Shown here in pieces: positions 1 through 12,860 of a stretch of 64,000 nucleotides of DNA. Position numbers and translations under genes: made by a program. How positions within the stretch are numbered: position 1 is the first letter of the stretch; each line of letters begins with the position of its first letter. Origin of the DNA: Hyalella azteca. Lineage: Eukaryota; Arthropoda; Malacostraca; Amphipoda; Hyalellidae. The stretch lies in contig NW_025946698.1 in assembly GCF_000764305.2 (NCBI RefSeq), positions 186,001-250,000 of the forward strand, read 5' to 3'. Under the pieces are notes generated by a model. The model saw nothing but the letters and a program-made list of their open reading frames with translations, had not been told where the DNA came from and made no database searches.

Positions 1-140
1 ACACATTTGTGTTTAACCTTTATCTTTTAAAATTGCAGCGTACTAAGTTTCAAGAAAGAGGCGTATGTCTGTGGGGGGCGCTAGTAATTCACTAGGGAGC
101 CAAAGGGGGCGCCAGCCTGAAAAAGTTTGGGAACCACTGT
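1..140. mobile_element. End of a hAT-like DNA transposon (partial)
   Basis: The sequence ending at 140 reads, on the - strand, CAGTGGTTCCCAAACTTTTT, followed by a GC-rich GGCGCCCCC stretch. This is the classic terminal inverted repeat style of non-autonomous hAT elements. The other end lies outside the window, so the target duplication cannot be checked; the adjacent 8 bases are TTCTAAAC. It sits in an intron of the transporter gene to its right. Confidence 0.55.
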
Positions 141-610
141 TCTAAACGCACTGAATAAAAAAGATAAAATAAACTTGTTAAAGTTGTTATAAATAGTTTA
201 CACAAACAAAAGAAACTTTACCTTGAAAGCTAGTCACATTTTCACAGCAACCTACAGTAATTTTGGAGTTTTCTTGAACAACAGATGATCTTTGCATATT
301 GTTTCTAAGTACTGGGAATTAAAGTTATCAGATCTCTCGGAAATATCGTCAGTGATATTGACGTACTGCGCCTGGCAGCGTTGTGATGACAGCACGACTG
401 TTGTCACGCGGAATTCCGCGTACTTGACTAGTTAATCGGGTGAAATGTTGGCGAAGGTCGATGACTGCCCAGTGCCCACTTGGGGTACATAGTCAATATG
501 ACTTTACCATGCGTTCCTGGGAATGTAGTACAGGGCTCGGTTTAGATTAATACATAATTGAGACATATTGAGTGTTCTCGGACCCGCTGCGTTTTGACCT
601 CTTAACTATT

Positions 611-882
611 GACATATTGACTATTAACTATTACTAAAGAATTGACATAACCAATTTTTTCAGTCGCGCATTCAAATAAAATTTCCTATCAGTAATATGA
701 TTAAAGAGTTTGCGAACTCTTTTTTGAGTTTTTGGTTTTGATTTAAAGAGTTTTCGAACTATTATTGACTATTAACTATTGCTTAAGAATTGACATAACC
801 AATTTTTTTCAGTCACTCATTCAAATAAAATTTCCTATCAGTAATATGATTAAAGAGTTTGCGAATTGTTTTTTAGAAGTCT
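611..882. repeat. Direct repeat of about 115 bp (two copies) in Vmat intron
   Basis: A block beginning TTGACTATTAACTATT and ending in GATTAAAGAGTTTGCGAA occurs at about 611-720 and again at 766-870 with few differences. The spacer contains a further TTAAAGAG..CGAAC segment. It is a local intronic duplication with no coding potential. Confidence 0.7.
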
Positions 883-1312
883 ATCCATTAAAAAAGCTAA
901 GTTGGTTAAATTGCAAGACAAGAAATGTTGCAAAGGAAAGGAAAATGCCAAGAAAATTCAGCATGCTCATTTGATTTTATTTGCATATCATTGTCATCAC
1001 GATCATTCTTCTCGAAATTATTCCTTGAACAACTAACGGTGAATGAGTAGACAATTTGATATAATATAAGTCTTTTACCACTAAGCCAGATCAAGGACCG
1101 AGTTGATTATATATTATGGTGAGGTTCTGCGAACTACCTGACATCAATTGAATATTCAGGCGCTCTCTGATCACGAATTCGGCGAGGCACCTTTATGGAC
1201 TTTCCCATAAGAAAACGAATTGTTTAATTTTGTTGAATTCGTTTATCTTATTAGAATGAATTCTATGTATTATATTGTTTCTAATTTGAACACTCACTTC
1301 TGTTAAAAACAG

Positions 1313-1737
1313 GTCCTGCCCTATCTGGAACGCTGATCGAAAATATCGGTTTCGACACAATGTTCTACGGCATGGGTGCCGTCAACTTCTTGTACGCGCC
1401 CCTCATGTATTTCTTGATTAACCCACCACCGCGCTACGAGGAAACAACGGTTCGTAATAATAGTTTTAATATATACTGATATTTGTTATTCGATAATTAT
1501 GAATAACTAACTAGGAACAGGGTGACAGAATTCAAATTCAGTGGAAACACGACCAGTCAAATGTCCGAGAAAAGTTCTCTTAAACAAGCCTGCTCGGCTG
1601 AAATAAATTCATTCCATTGTTGTTGTCAATATAGAGTTCTTTTGGGTTGTGACTCGGATCGTTTAAATTTTCAGAGCCTGATAAACGAACAGAAGTCAAT
1701 GAGCTACATACAGTACAAAAATGACGAAGAGGAGTAA
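1313..1737 (+). CDS. Vmat: Vesicular monoamine transporter, last two coding exons (5' part outside window)
   Basis: SLC18-family proton/amine antiporter that loads monoamines into synaptic vesicles; only the C-terminus is in view. Exon A (1313-1449) follows an AAAACAG acceptor, starts in phase 2 and encodes a segment beginning GPALSGTLIENIGFDTMF and ending NFLYAPLMYFLINPPPRYEE. This matches the last transmembrane helix and conserved NPPPR tail of VMAT/VAChT proteins. Its donor is the less usual GTTCGT. Exon B (1675-1737) follows TTTTCAG in phase 0 and encodes the cytoplasmic tail SLINEQKSMSYIQYKNDEEE, then stop. The acidic C-terminus resembles the trafficking tail of insect VMAT. I favour VMAT over the acetylcholine transporter because of this tail, but that choice is inferred. 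The upstream exons lie left of the window. Confidence 0.85.
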
Positions 1738-2640
1738 TCGAGTGAATCGTCCAACCGATGGCTTGGTTCTTCCACCAGATGCAGAAGTCGTCGAGGGACC
1801 CTGAGAACAATACCGAAAATTTTGCTATGGAAACCATGAGAATCAGAGGCTTAAATTAAGCCTGCAGGCCTTTGCCACCATCGAGACCTACAGTGAACCA
1901 TTAAATGAACAGAGAATTAGATGACTTCAACATGGATATGGTGAAGTTGTGAGTCATCAACATGAATTTTCTTACCGGGAATAGAGCCAAGTATAGTGTT
2001 GGACAAGCTGGACGACAGTACTTAGGTGATTGAAAATCTCCTGCTTGTGTTTCTGCGTACAATTTGAAGGCTCTTTTCAAACGTATTTTTACAGTGTCTG
2101 TTATCGAACCATTCGATTAACTTTGCAGACAATTTTTTTTCACTCGGCGTGAAGAGCCCGGGGAAATTAATTCTGTTAAATGTAGGTCATGCCTATTTCT
2201 AACACATTCCATGAACACCGTTGTGTTCATAGAAGGTGCAGCTGAAATAATGAAGCAGGTATAAGTTTCAGTCGAGGTGAAGACTGATGCCGTTTTGGTT
2301 TTCAATATTTAGAGAGTCATACTCTGACGAGTCGCCTCTCCTCACATTGCTGGTCCTTCTGTGAGAGCAACAATTGCTTAGTCACTTCTAGATGCGCTTT
2401 CTATTTACAAGATAACGACTGGGTCTTAAAATACCTTGATAGCTAACATGAATAGTGTTTAGTGTTGAAACGAGATTTCTGAAGGCGTTTGGTTGATTTT
2501 TCGATGAAATGACTTGTTGAGAAATACGTACCGCAGATATGGAAGAAGGAAAAGCTGCTTCACGTCCCCATATGCTTGAACTAAAGAAATATTTTGAACT
2601 CATCGGTGACACTAAAGAATAAATATAATGTATTTATTGG
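1738..2640 (+). other. Probable 3' UTR of Vmat with polyadenylation signal
   Basis: There is no credible coding sequence after the stop at 1735-1737. The first canonical AATAAA downstream on the same strand is at 2618-2623, so a 3' UTR of about 0.9 kb is likely. The cleavage site is inferred. Confidence 0.45.
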
Positions 2641-5600
2641 CTGAAAATGGTCTTATAACGTTATAGATATGCAATTTTTTAAATCATGGCAGTAAAGCCG
2701 ACGGTTGAATGGCTGCAAACGTTGGCTTCCGCTGTGCATGCTTATCCAAAGTCATCTGGTGACGAGAAGCAGTGTTGCGCGGGTTGTTGGTCCACTGCGG
2801 TGAAGATTACGAGATGGACGAGAGATAGACAACGGTGAAAGGTGTTTGTGACGAGTGGATTAACCAGTAGAGTTATGTGACCGATGCTTGTTTCTTCGAA
2901 ACAGTGGTGCAGATGAGCTTAATGATGGTATGGCTTGGATATTGGAATCGATATGAAGAGCTACTTGCCTCACTGGTATGATACTATTGCATGAAACAAT
3001 GCAGAATTTGTTGGAAAACGAATTGACAAATTTTTCGTAAAATTGTACGTTTCTCTTTAAAAGGCCAAGAATTGTTGTTTTGAAATGCTATTCCCTTTGA
3101 AAAAGCTACTTCAATCAATCAAATTAGCAACAATTTATTTAATAAATCAGCTGTTTCCATATTGATGACATATGATGATATAGGTATAATATGGAGCTCA
3201 TCCGTAACTATAGTCATCAAAGAGCTTAAGATCATGAATGCTGTATGCTCACAAGAAAGGACTGGCGTGTGACATAGTGGTGACTCATTAGAAGTACAAC
3301 GGGAATAATTTTAATTCCGAATCTTTCATTTGGAGTCTTATGCATTTATGCTTCCGGCGACAGCAAGCCGTTTTACTTTTTTTTTTATCAGGAGAACAGC
3401 AATTTTGTTAATGTACGTAATGTACTGGCATTCATTCCTAAATGCATCTGGCAATGTTTGATTAACCTTATTCTGCCAAGATGTATTTTCGAATTTCAAA
3501 TTTATTGAAATGACATGGAGATAAATATTTTTGTGAACAATTCTAAGACCTTGAAATGCTTTTAGCAGAGGTCACTGTAAGGAAGAAGCGAAAGACCTCT
3601 TGTTAATCTTATTTCCAGCCGCGGAGTCTCAAACACATTCGTCAGTATTTAAGCATGCTGCTTGTAGTTGTGTTACCTGTGATCGAGTTGTCATGTACCA
3701 CTTGTCTCTATAATATAGTGATACATGATGTTTTCGTGTTTCTTTACTCCTTTAGTTTGGAATTCCTGTATTTCACTTATGCTGATCAGAAATAAATGCC
3801 CATATGGTCCGACATAGTGGGCTACAACCTACAAGTTTATCCCTGCCAACTGAGGTCCTCAATATCATGGCTGTGTGTTTTTTAGAATTGTCGCACACCA
3901 TGCACTCTTTGTTCATGATCAGGGGCTCGTTCTCCTTCATAACTTTGGAATAAATATATCGTTTGAAACCATGTACCGGCAGTTCTACATATTTTTTTTC
4001 GTAACAAAAAACCCATACGGCGCGAACTTAGAATAATTTATGTGGGCCAGCAATTTTTTAATTATTTACAAAGTTACTCTCCTACAAACCTCATATTTAT
4101 CGTTATCAAACTTATTAAATGAAAAAAAAAATTCGTAATGGTAGCATTTATCAATGATGTTTCAAGTTGCGATTTTAGTCGAGCAGACGAAACAAAAATC
4201 CATTGCTTTCAAGGATCTGAATAACAATTAGACAATCAGCTAGAGCTGGTAATAATTTTATTTGATGAACATCAGCATAAAATTTTACATATAGAACAAG
4301 CTGTCACTTCAATGTGAACACGTAAGGGTGCTCACCGAAAAAATGTTATTTACTTTAGGAGTGGAAAATTAGGCATTCTCAAATAAAAACCAAGAAATAA
4401 ATTATATTGTATCAAAATTGATAGTGCTGAAAATAGAACCGGAGAGCGCCAGTTGCGGTGCCGGGACCTAGTCTTCTGCCTGTCTTTTTATAGACGCACT
4501 GAGTGCTGGAACAGTTATTTTGCTGCTAGTCAAACCGCAGGTTTCTATGGTCACAACTCACAAGCCTCCAGTCAGTCGTCGGATGTTGTGAGTGAAGGTC
4601 GGTAGCTCAAGCGGATGCTGCCTCTTGTGGGAAGATTCCCAAATGTATTTTTACATTTCAAAACTGACAAATGTACATATTATTAATAAAAAAATATATA
4701 TTAGAACATACCATTTCACTCTCACTTCGTATTCACCAACACGTAAAGTTATTCTTCAACAATTTTTAACGGTGCTACATGATGAGTTAGCCTAGATTAT
4801 TTTTGTGTATAAAACTCTTACTCATTCTTTGTGTCTGGTAAAGTACCTATTTGTTTATTTTTCATTGTAATTTTGAATGTGTTGTATAACGCGAACTGTA
4901 AAATAGTGTGTGTCTTCAGAGTTCAGACTATTCGACGTATTCAATCGAACTTGCGTTTGCGTCGCATAGCAATGATAGCATAACCTCGTTTTTGTAATCC
5001 ATCTACGAATGCCATTTCCAATGCCTTTTGTGAGTATATATTCTAGTATTGTTCTTCATACAAGTCCTCATAAACCTGTCAAAAACGATGTTATCCTTTT
5101 TCAGAACTAAATAGAAACATTGCAGTGTCGTACGTGAAACCTAGTTTGGTAGAAATTTCGGATACTTTTTAAATTTTGATTAAACGTTTTGCTATATTTT
5201 TGCATTCATTCTTTAAATCTATATCTGAGGTTTATATTAAAATAGTTACGGAGATAGTCGTGCAGCACCGTAATATACTCAAATTTTCCAAATTTTATTC
5301 ATTTATTATGACCCTGTAAGCCTGTATAAGAGGTACCTACCTACCGCACTAACCGCAGTAATCTCAAAAACGTTAGGATCAGGATGTGTAGTCCATAACA
5401 ATTCAATAATTTTTGGAACAATCCACTATTGTGATAGATTGATTATCAGACTCTTTATGGTCACTATCAATATGTGACTCTCAGAGTTGCTAGGAGAAAT
5501 GTCTGGCATAGTCAGACAGATAACTGACAGTGTTTGATAAACTGATTATCATCGAGATAATTTAGTCCTACTATACGAGGCAGCTGGGATCGGGTTCTGT

Positions 5601-7689
5601 GCTGTACGTCCATACTAACGCAGTTCCGTAATTTCGTGTCCGATTGTTTTACCAGGTTTGTCGGTTGTCGAATATTCGTTCATGATCATGTGCATAGTCA
5701 TCCTTCCTATTTCGCATTAAATATGCAAATTGCAACCGCGTTTCGGCGCCAGACGGTACTGTGTTGCATAAAAAATTAGGGAAGAAGAGATTAAAATTTG
5801 AATCATTTACGGTAGCCATTATGGTTCGAATAGCTTACACATTCAAACCTCATGTTCATCTAGACAATACCGGTATTTCTAAAACTTTCGATAGGTCGAA
5901 TCGTGCATGAGAGTTTGTCAAAGCTGTCTATTACGGAAGGGTTTCATTGCATTTGATAAATGAGAACTGGAACTTGCTTCGAATGTTTTCATCCATACAC
6001 GCGTTAGTTAGGAGTTAGTGGAAAGGATTTGCTCTGCATACCGTAAGACAGTTGAGATTACGATGTATTGTTGCTTGACCCACTGAGTATTTCAAACAAC
6101 GAAATGTTTAGAGCTCTAGATAGTAATTTCATTGCATCATACGCAGATTCTCAATGTGAATGAATAGTGAGTGTTACTTATTCCTCAGCACTTCTCCGCC
6201 GTATAACTAAAGCAATGATCAATGGATTTAGTAACTTATAGTTTTTCACTCCGTGTGAATGGGGCATGCAGAAATGAACTGGTGCTAAATTTCAAAGGTT
6301 GTGATTACAGAGGGATATTTAATTAAATTTGCTTGTATTCGCGAATGAGGATGACATAGCCTAAGAATGATGAGCACTGCGTGCACAATACAATACACAT
6401 TACGGTAAGTCCCTAAGGCGAATAGAATTTATCCAGGTGTCGTTTGATAATAAAGCTCTGTAGCTAAGTTTGCTCGGCGTCACGCTGAGCAACTTGCCTC
6501 TTCACGCACTGCGGGACGGCATGTGTTATTTAACGCTTTGTGGACCGACGGAACCTCTCGGTTCCAGGCCTTTATTCACGAATAGCATTGATGACGACGG
6601 TAAATATATCCGTAGGCTAAGGGTTAACAGTTGGTCACGTGCTCTTCTAACTTATGTTAAAGGCTACGGTGGTGCAACACTTCACTCTCGACGAAGCTCG
6701 ACCAAAGACAGATAATGTCCGTCACATCCGTCCACTGTCTCGAAATTGTTATCATGAACTCATGCGGGACAGATGACAACGTGAGCACTAGACCAACGAC
6801 AGCACCGCAGCCTAAGCCAATCGTGGTAATTTTGTGCTAAATGCTCCTACATTTTTCGCATCGATTGTAGTTTGTACCGATTTTGTGCCGGGACGTCACG
6901 AATTGGTTTGTCAGGTCAGCGAAACATGTTTAATATCGGGGTCATGCTCACATGTACAACTAGTGACTAAATCGGCTCGGACCACTAGAGTGATAGTGCA
7001 GGCGTCACATGCGGTGTTGCATGTGGCTTAAACATTGAAGATTTATTTTTGAAAGCATCATTTGATTCATTGAAGCGCTTCTCCTAAGCAGTATATACTG
7101 CAATTTATTTGCCTCTATGGCCTATTCTATTACGTGTTTAAGATACGAAGAGAAAAGTCCCGAGGTTACCTTTCTGAACCTAATTTTAGAACTCGAATCC
7201 TCACCGCATGTCATACCAGTGCCGTGGTAAATCATTGCTCTTAGTATGACCTCTTCAGTCTCCAGTCACGTTTCAGTGGTGAACAATTTGAGCACCACTT
7301 TTTCAGTGGTGAGCACAGGTGTGTCCTTTCCGCAACACCTGTTGGTTCAAATTAGTTCATAAAGTTAGTTACGCTGGTAACTTCGGCTTAGCTACAGGAT
7401 CGGCACGTCCCCGCAGGTGCTGCGTTGCCTCCACTCAAAGGAATGAGTGATAATTTGTCCAAATAGTCGGTGTACTTGTTGCTAAATCGTAAATCGTGGG
7501 AATCTTAGCACCCCAGTTTAGCACAGCAACAGGGTGCATTAGTTCTACGTGCAGAAAGCGTCAGTATTTGGACAGTATGACATTTTAATTTTTACGAGTG
7601 CTGAGCACTGCTACCGCCTCCACGTGCGGTGGAGCTCAAGTGAATTCAAAGTCGCCTGGAGGCTGGAGCACAACTGAATTGTTAGAAAC
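2641..7689. other. Intergenic region, no gene seen
   Basis: AT-rich sequence. The ORFs here are short and codon-random. Around 6530-6560 a CGACGGAACCTCTCGGTTCC stretch reads like part of a transposon terminus, but I found no partner end. At 7263-7315 the motif TTTCAGTGGTGA is repeated. Confidence 0.6.
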
Positions 7690-7958
7690 AGTATTCGGTA
7701 GTACAGTGTTCGATAGTACAGTGTTCGATAGTACAGTGTTCGATAGTACAGTGTTCGATAGTACAGTAGTACAGTGTTCGATGGTACAGTGTTCGATAGT
7801 ACAGTGTTCGATAGTACAGTGTTCGATAGTACAGTATTCGGTAGTACAGTACTATTCGATAGTACAGCATTTATAAGCAGTGTTCGATAGTACAGTATTC
7901 CATAGTGCAGTATTCGATACTACAGTATTCAGAAGCAGTATCCGATAGTAAAGTATTC
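7690..7958. repeat. Minisatellite, 15-bp unit GTACAGTGTTCGATA
   Basis: About 16 copies, the central ones nearly perfect and the outer ones diverged (ATTCGGTAGTACAGT and similar). The period is a multiple of 3, so long ORFs appear in several frames on both strands. They are artefacts of the repeat. Confidence 0.9.
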
Positions 7959-8758
7959 GATCATATCACGAACTTCATTAATTTGCTCTTCGTGAAAGCG
8001 TTTCCGCGGGTTTTTGTTAATGATTCGAGTTCTGGGTCAAATCTCTATATAATTTGATGGATAAGTTATCAATAGATCGGTCAAGATCGGCTAAGCATAG
8101 ACAACACAATGAGTACCTAATTATGTGATGTCTATGCGTAGCTGTTATAAAAAGTATTCATTGAATGGTTCTATTTACTTTGTGTTAGTTAACATGTATA
8201 GCTCGATTGTCGGTAGCGTGCTATAGAAAGTCACCGTTTGGCAGCATTGAATGTAATAAAATATGAATAATGATGCGAATTTCCTGGAATTAAAACATGT
8301 ATCATCAATCACAAATGTTATTCTATAAACAAACTAGTGACCAGTGTTAAAATAAAACTTAATAATATTTTAACTTTTTTTCCAAAGGGGATGCATCTAT
8401 GTTATCTTCATAGCGGCAAATACTTCTAAAAGTTACTCGAGAGGCTTTAAAAAGTAAAGATATTAATGCGTTATTGTTTTATGAAATTTTAGTACGATTT
8501 AATCGTCGTGTAAATGATGTTAATCGTCGTGTAAATGATGTTCATTTGATTCCTTGAGTCGAGGAGGAATGTGAAGATATGAGTGGTGTTTTGGCTGTGG
8601 TTTGTAGCTGATTCCTGAAAATCGATACCGAAGTACTATAAGAAATAAATTAATAAAATTTATAAACTATTTCAAAATAAACCTAAATTCGAGCAAAGGT
8701 GAACAACTGAAACTATTCAATATGCTAGAAATTCAGTAATCAAAATAATTTTCATAGA

Positions 8759-8893
8759 ATTGTAAACTGTTGCTAATAATTGTAAACTGTTGCTAATAAT
8801 TGTAAACTGTTGCTAATAATTGTAAACTGTTGCTAATAATTGTAAACTGTTTCTAATAATTGTAAACTGTTGCTAATAATTGTAAACTGTTGC
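8759..8893. repeat. Minisatellite, 20-bp unit AATTGTAAACTGTTGCTAAT
   Basis: Nearly seven tandem copies, with one G-to-T change in the fifth copy. A separate 21-bp duplication (TTAATCGTCGTGTAAATGATG, two copies) lies shortly upstream at 8500-8541. Confidence 0.9.
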
Positions 8894-9029
8894 TTAGTAA
8901 CCGGGCAACAGTGTTCAACACGTCGGTCACAATTAATGTTCATTCATTTTAATGCAATAAAATAGTCTTCTGTTTTCAATCTATTTAATGCGATTGTCTG
9001 TGCCACTCGGTCGCTGTTTCTGGAGTTCA

Positions 9030-9150
9030 ATCGGTGTCGATAGCCTTCAATAATTGTCGATACATTCAATCATCTTCGATATACTGCAATCATTTTCGAT
9101 ATCCTTCTATCATAGTCGATGCTTTTAAATCATTGTCAAAATCTTTGTCT
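9030..9150. repeat. Degenerate tandem repeat, about 22-bp unit around CAATCATTTTCGATA
   Basis: Five to six imperfect copies of a unit with a CAATCAT core followed by TCGATAT. It shows no coding potential. Confidence 0.6.
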
Positions 9151-9340
9151 TTGATACATTTATATCTACCGCCGTTTATTTTATTAAACTGTCGTCACTG
9201 TAATGCGATCAAGAGTGGTCAGTAGTCACTATAATTCAATATTGGTTACCGTAATTTGTGTTTAGTGAACAATTATATTTTAAATGAAATTCATCTTATG
9301 TTAGTGCTAGTGGCTAGTGCAGTATAATCGTTGGTAGCAT

Positions 9341-9552
9341 CACTGTTAGAAAAAACGGTGAAAAAACGGTCCCACCGGCATCCTAGTGGCCGGTCGCCCC
9401 GTGAAAATAAACTGTTTCGCCGTTTGTATCAGATGTTTTACGGATTTCTGGTGTTAAATTGGAATAAAAACGGTGAAACGGTGTTTCTTTTCACGTGCTG
9501 ACCGGCCACTGAAACGCCGGTAATACCGTTAACGGTCATTTTTCTAACAGTG
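9341..9552. mobile_element. 212-bp MITE with CACTGTTAGAAAAA termini
   Basis: The left end reads CACTGTTAGAAAAAACGGT. The right end, read on the - strand, is CACTGTTAGAAAAATGACCG, giving a terminal inverted repeat of about 14 bp followed by related ACGGT-rich sequence. Paired GGCCGGT motifs inside suggest a partly palindromic interior. Flanking target duplication is not clear, so the superfamily is unassigned. Confidence 0.7.
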
Positions 9553-12500
9553 CACGATTCAATTATTGTTACTGCATTTGTTTTATTGCTCATAGAATTA
9601 AATTTTCTTACCTAAAAGCTGCATCAGCACACAACGTGTCGCCGACTCAGTTATGCCTACTATAAAGTGTTGCGAAAGTTTTCACAGAATTATTACGTGT
9701 ATAATATACTAACGGCTAGTCTACATTCTACGGGTACCGTGAGATATACCGTAACTGACTGAGTTGGGTTTGGCTACTAAAGAATAAAATAACCTAGAAA
9801 ATATAATTTCGACAGAAGGGGGTACGTTCGTAAGCGGTAGATAATTGGAGAAATTGGGTAAATTTCAGATCAAACTCATCAGAGCACGACATGATCAGGT
9901 TTACCAACGATCGACTGAGGAGGAGCATGGCTTATGGAAGTTATCTCGAAGGCTTGCATTGACTAGAATCTTAAAATTGTACTTGCGCAACTCGAGCTCC
10001 CCTAAATTCAGAAGCTGTATACATTACTGGGCTAGGAACCTTGCATGTCAGCGCCTGACCAGAATTTCATGCGAAGAATCAATTCAAGTACTCTTGTGTA
10101 GTGCTTTTATTAATGCCGCCTTGCACGAGATGCCATTTATCATTTATTGAAAAATTCTTGATCGTCTACTTATTTACATAGGCTGAATCAGTTGTGTTTA
10201 TTAACCTGGTTTAATATACCTTATAAATAAATGTTTGGCATCACGTAATAATTTCGAACGAAGTTCTCTACAGTTCTATTCAGGTAAAAACACACCTTCG
10301 GGCTTCAACCAAATAAATTTCTAGCTTTCATTTTATTTTTAGCTGCCGGCTTGTCTAATTCCACTTGTAGCTAGTTGCCGGTGGAGCTCCCAACAGATTT
10401 TTCTAACTATAGGTAACTGATTCGTCAGTGTAAAAAATATCAGGACTTGCAGCAGGTTCAAGATTGGTGAAATAAAAAGTTTCAGAAAAAGGCGAGTGCT
10501 GAGAGTCCAAAAATTGTAAACTATGCCAGGTCGAAATTTCAGAAACGTAAAGTAAACACGCGAGCAAGCAAACGAGCGTACATGCCCCCAAAACGACTCT
10601 CTGGACCTTGTTGTTACTTGAGGCTAGTGTTATTTGAGATAACATTTGAAGAATGCAGACGTATCAATATGATGCTGCGATGACAGGAGTAACCTTTCAT
10701 ACGACCTGATCACTCGAAATATCAATAAACAGTGATTTGCGCAAACGACATCCCTCCTTTGCTGTTACGGGATCCTGTTAAATTTACGTACTCAGTCAGA
10801 TAAATACAAGCGTGGTGAGCTCCATAGAAAAACGAGAATATTTGTGTAGATATTAGACTAAAATATACATGTAAAAATTTAATATTCAGTTATCACGTTT
10901 TTTGTTCGGAATAACATTTATGATGATTAATTTGTTCGTAGACAACGTGTGTTATGCAACTTATGCTTTACTATATATCAGCCATCTCCTTACTTTCATT
11001 GTGCCGTCCACTATATAGCTCCTTTACACCGTTTACAACACAATCACACAACGCTTGCCTGATCCAATTTCTATAGATAATTACTTCATTGTCCCTACAC
11101 AAATGAACGATGTTCTATTGAGTTCCACTGACCTATAATGTAACTCTTCCACTCAGGTAAAGCTGCTCGAACGATTTAGGGACCGCAATTGTGCTGCGTA
11201 TAACGGTTCAATTCCGCCTCGTCATCTTCGTGCAGGTTCTCATCTGTACAGTATTTTCTCGATATTCTTATTCATAGCGATTTATGATAATCTAACATTG
11301 ATCAAAAGCATACAGGAGATCACATGAGATTACATAGCTATCCACTTGATTCAATCTACAAATTCTGTCTGATGTGAACTAATTCATTACCAACATTTTT
11401 TTTTTTCACCTATTAGTTGTCGTATGCCTTTCAATTCTACTGTCTTCGAACTAAGGACACGACATGATTTATCTTATCGAGACACGATATGACTTATCTT
11501 ATCGTATATTACAATTTTATTGTAGCTTACGAGTAGCTCGTGGTGGTGTGGGTGCCGGCACTTTGTCGGGAACGTGAAGTTACAAGAAACTGTCCTGTTA
11601 GTTTGAGTTAATTATTGTGTTGTTTTACTTTATTTGCCTTAGTTTATGCATTATTGTTGTGCGCTACTAAATTTTAACAGTAACAAGGTCTGTTTTAGTT
11701 TAAGTATCATCATGACTGAATAAATGTCCTTGTCTTAAAATGAGATGGATCATGCCTATAAGCGGACAGCCTTTGTCATCAAGACACTGCATTTTCTTCT
11801 GGGGCCTATTAATGCTTCTCGGTCTACTACACTCTTAAGACCGACAGAGTACGCGTTGTCACGCATCGGTTACTTGATTTCTGTGACGCCTTATGCGGCT
11901 GCATAACGTATGTGACGATCTCATTGAACTTATCTTTTTTAACAGTTTTATAGGTAGAAAAATTATGCAGAAACACATACTTTCCTATCACAGGGACTCC
12001 AGGCAAATTCATGCGGAAAGTGATCGATTTTAGTCACTCGATTGGGGTAGAAGCCTCGAGTGACGCAGTTTTGAAAATAGTCTTCCATATATTCCTCTTA
12101 AGCTCGGTATCGATGGCGTAGACGCGATATATATGACTGCTAAATATGTTTATTTCAATCTTCGAAACATTTTCTAACAGTCATTTGTATGCTCCGCTTA
12201 TAATAGGTACGTCAGTTAATGTACAACGATGGACAATTGTCAACTAGCGTGGATATCTATAGACGAATTTGTCGTTCTCGATGGAAGGAAGTTACTTCTT
12301 CGCCATCGAAGGGAGTGGATTGTCGTTATATGGACGCCTGACTTGTATATGATCACGATTTTACCTCAGTCGAATGATAATCGCGACGTTAGCGATTGCG
12401 GTACCGGTAATGCCTCAAATGGAGGCGGAAACGTTTTTTTTATAATTACATATTACATTTTTTATAGCAATGATTTTTCCTTATAAAAGATGCATATTTT

Positions 12501-12860
12501 ATTGAGCTGCACCTCAAACTAAAAGGGATGGAATTGCCTCTCTATTTAAAAAGTGATTGAGATTTTTACGAATAAATTTTTATGCGAGACAATGCGAGTG
12601 TGTGATCATTCTTGCAACACATATTTGACTAAATCCTAGTGTTTATTTCCGACATGTCGGGGAAACAAAAAATAGTCACAAATTTTTCGACCATTTGAAG
12701 TTAAAATCCATAATTTTCTCTGAATTTTGAATCATTTTATTTGCTGATGTTCATTTTGACTTCTCAGAGCAATGGTGTCAGGATGAACAGAAGCCGATGC
12801 TTGAACTAAAGCTCGTCAGTTCAGTGCTTCATTTAGTATCAACACAAGTGGGCAGATTCA
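9553..12860. other. Intergenic and probable 5' flank of MGAT3-like gene
   Basis: No exon is recognised on the + strand before 12,861. The MGAT3-like promoter could not be located. There is no repeat of note apart from poly-T runs. Confidence 0.5.
10403..10645 (-). CDS. Unassigned ORF with a predicted membrane segment (possible exon, uncertain)
   Basis: This 80-codon ATG ORF on the - strand has a short basic N-terminus, then a strongly hydrophobic stretch (residues about 17-34, VVLGACTLVCLLACLLYV) and an acidic/aromatic stretch ending in a stop. The shape resembles the first exon of a type II Golgi enzyme. However, I found no convincing donor with matching downstream - strand exons, and no family motif. 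It may be a chance ORF. I do not assign a function. Confidence 0.2.
   Translation of the reverse strand: MLSQITLASSNNKVQRVVLGACTLVCLLACLLYVSEISTWHSLQFLDSQHSPFSETFYFTNLEPAASPDIFYTDESVTYS

Noticed and set aside
900..970. GCCAAGAAAATTCA shared with the Penelope tail
   Set aside because: Only about 14 bases match and the surroundings differ; too short to call an element.
6470..6715. 81-codon + strand ORF
   Set aside because: No start context, no splice-compatible neighbours and a random composition. The CGACGGAACC stretch inside is more like transposon-end sequence.
7598..7876. ORFs on both strands with DSTVF / YYRTL repeats
   Set aside because: Produced by the 15-bp minisatellite whose period preserves frame. 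No start context or homology.
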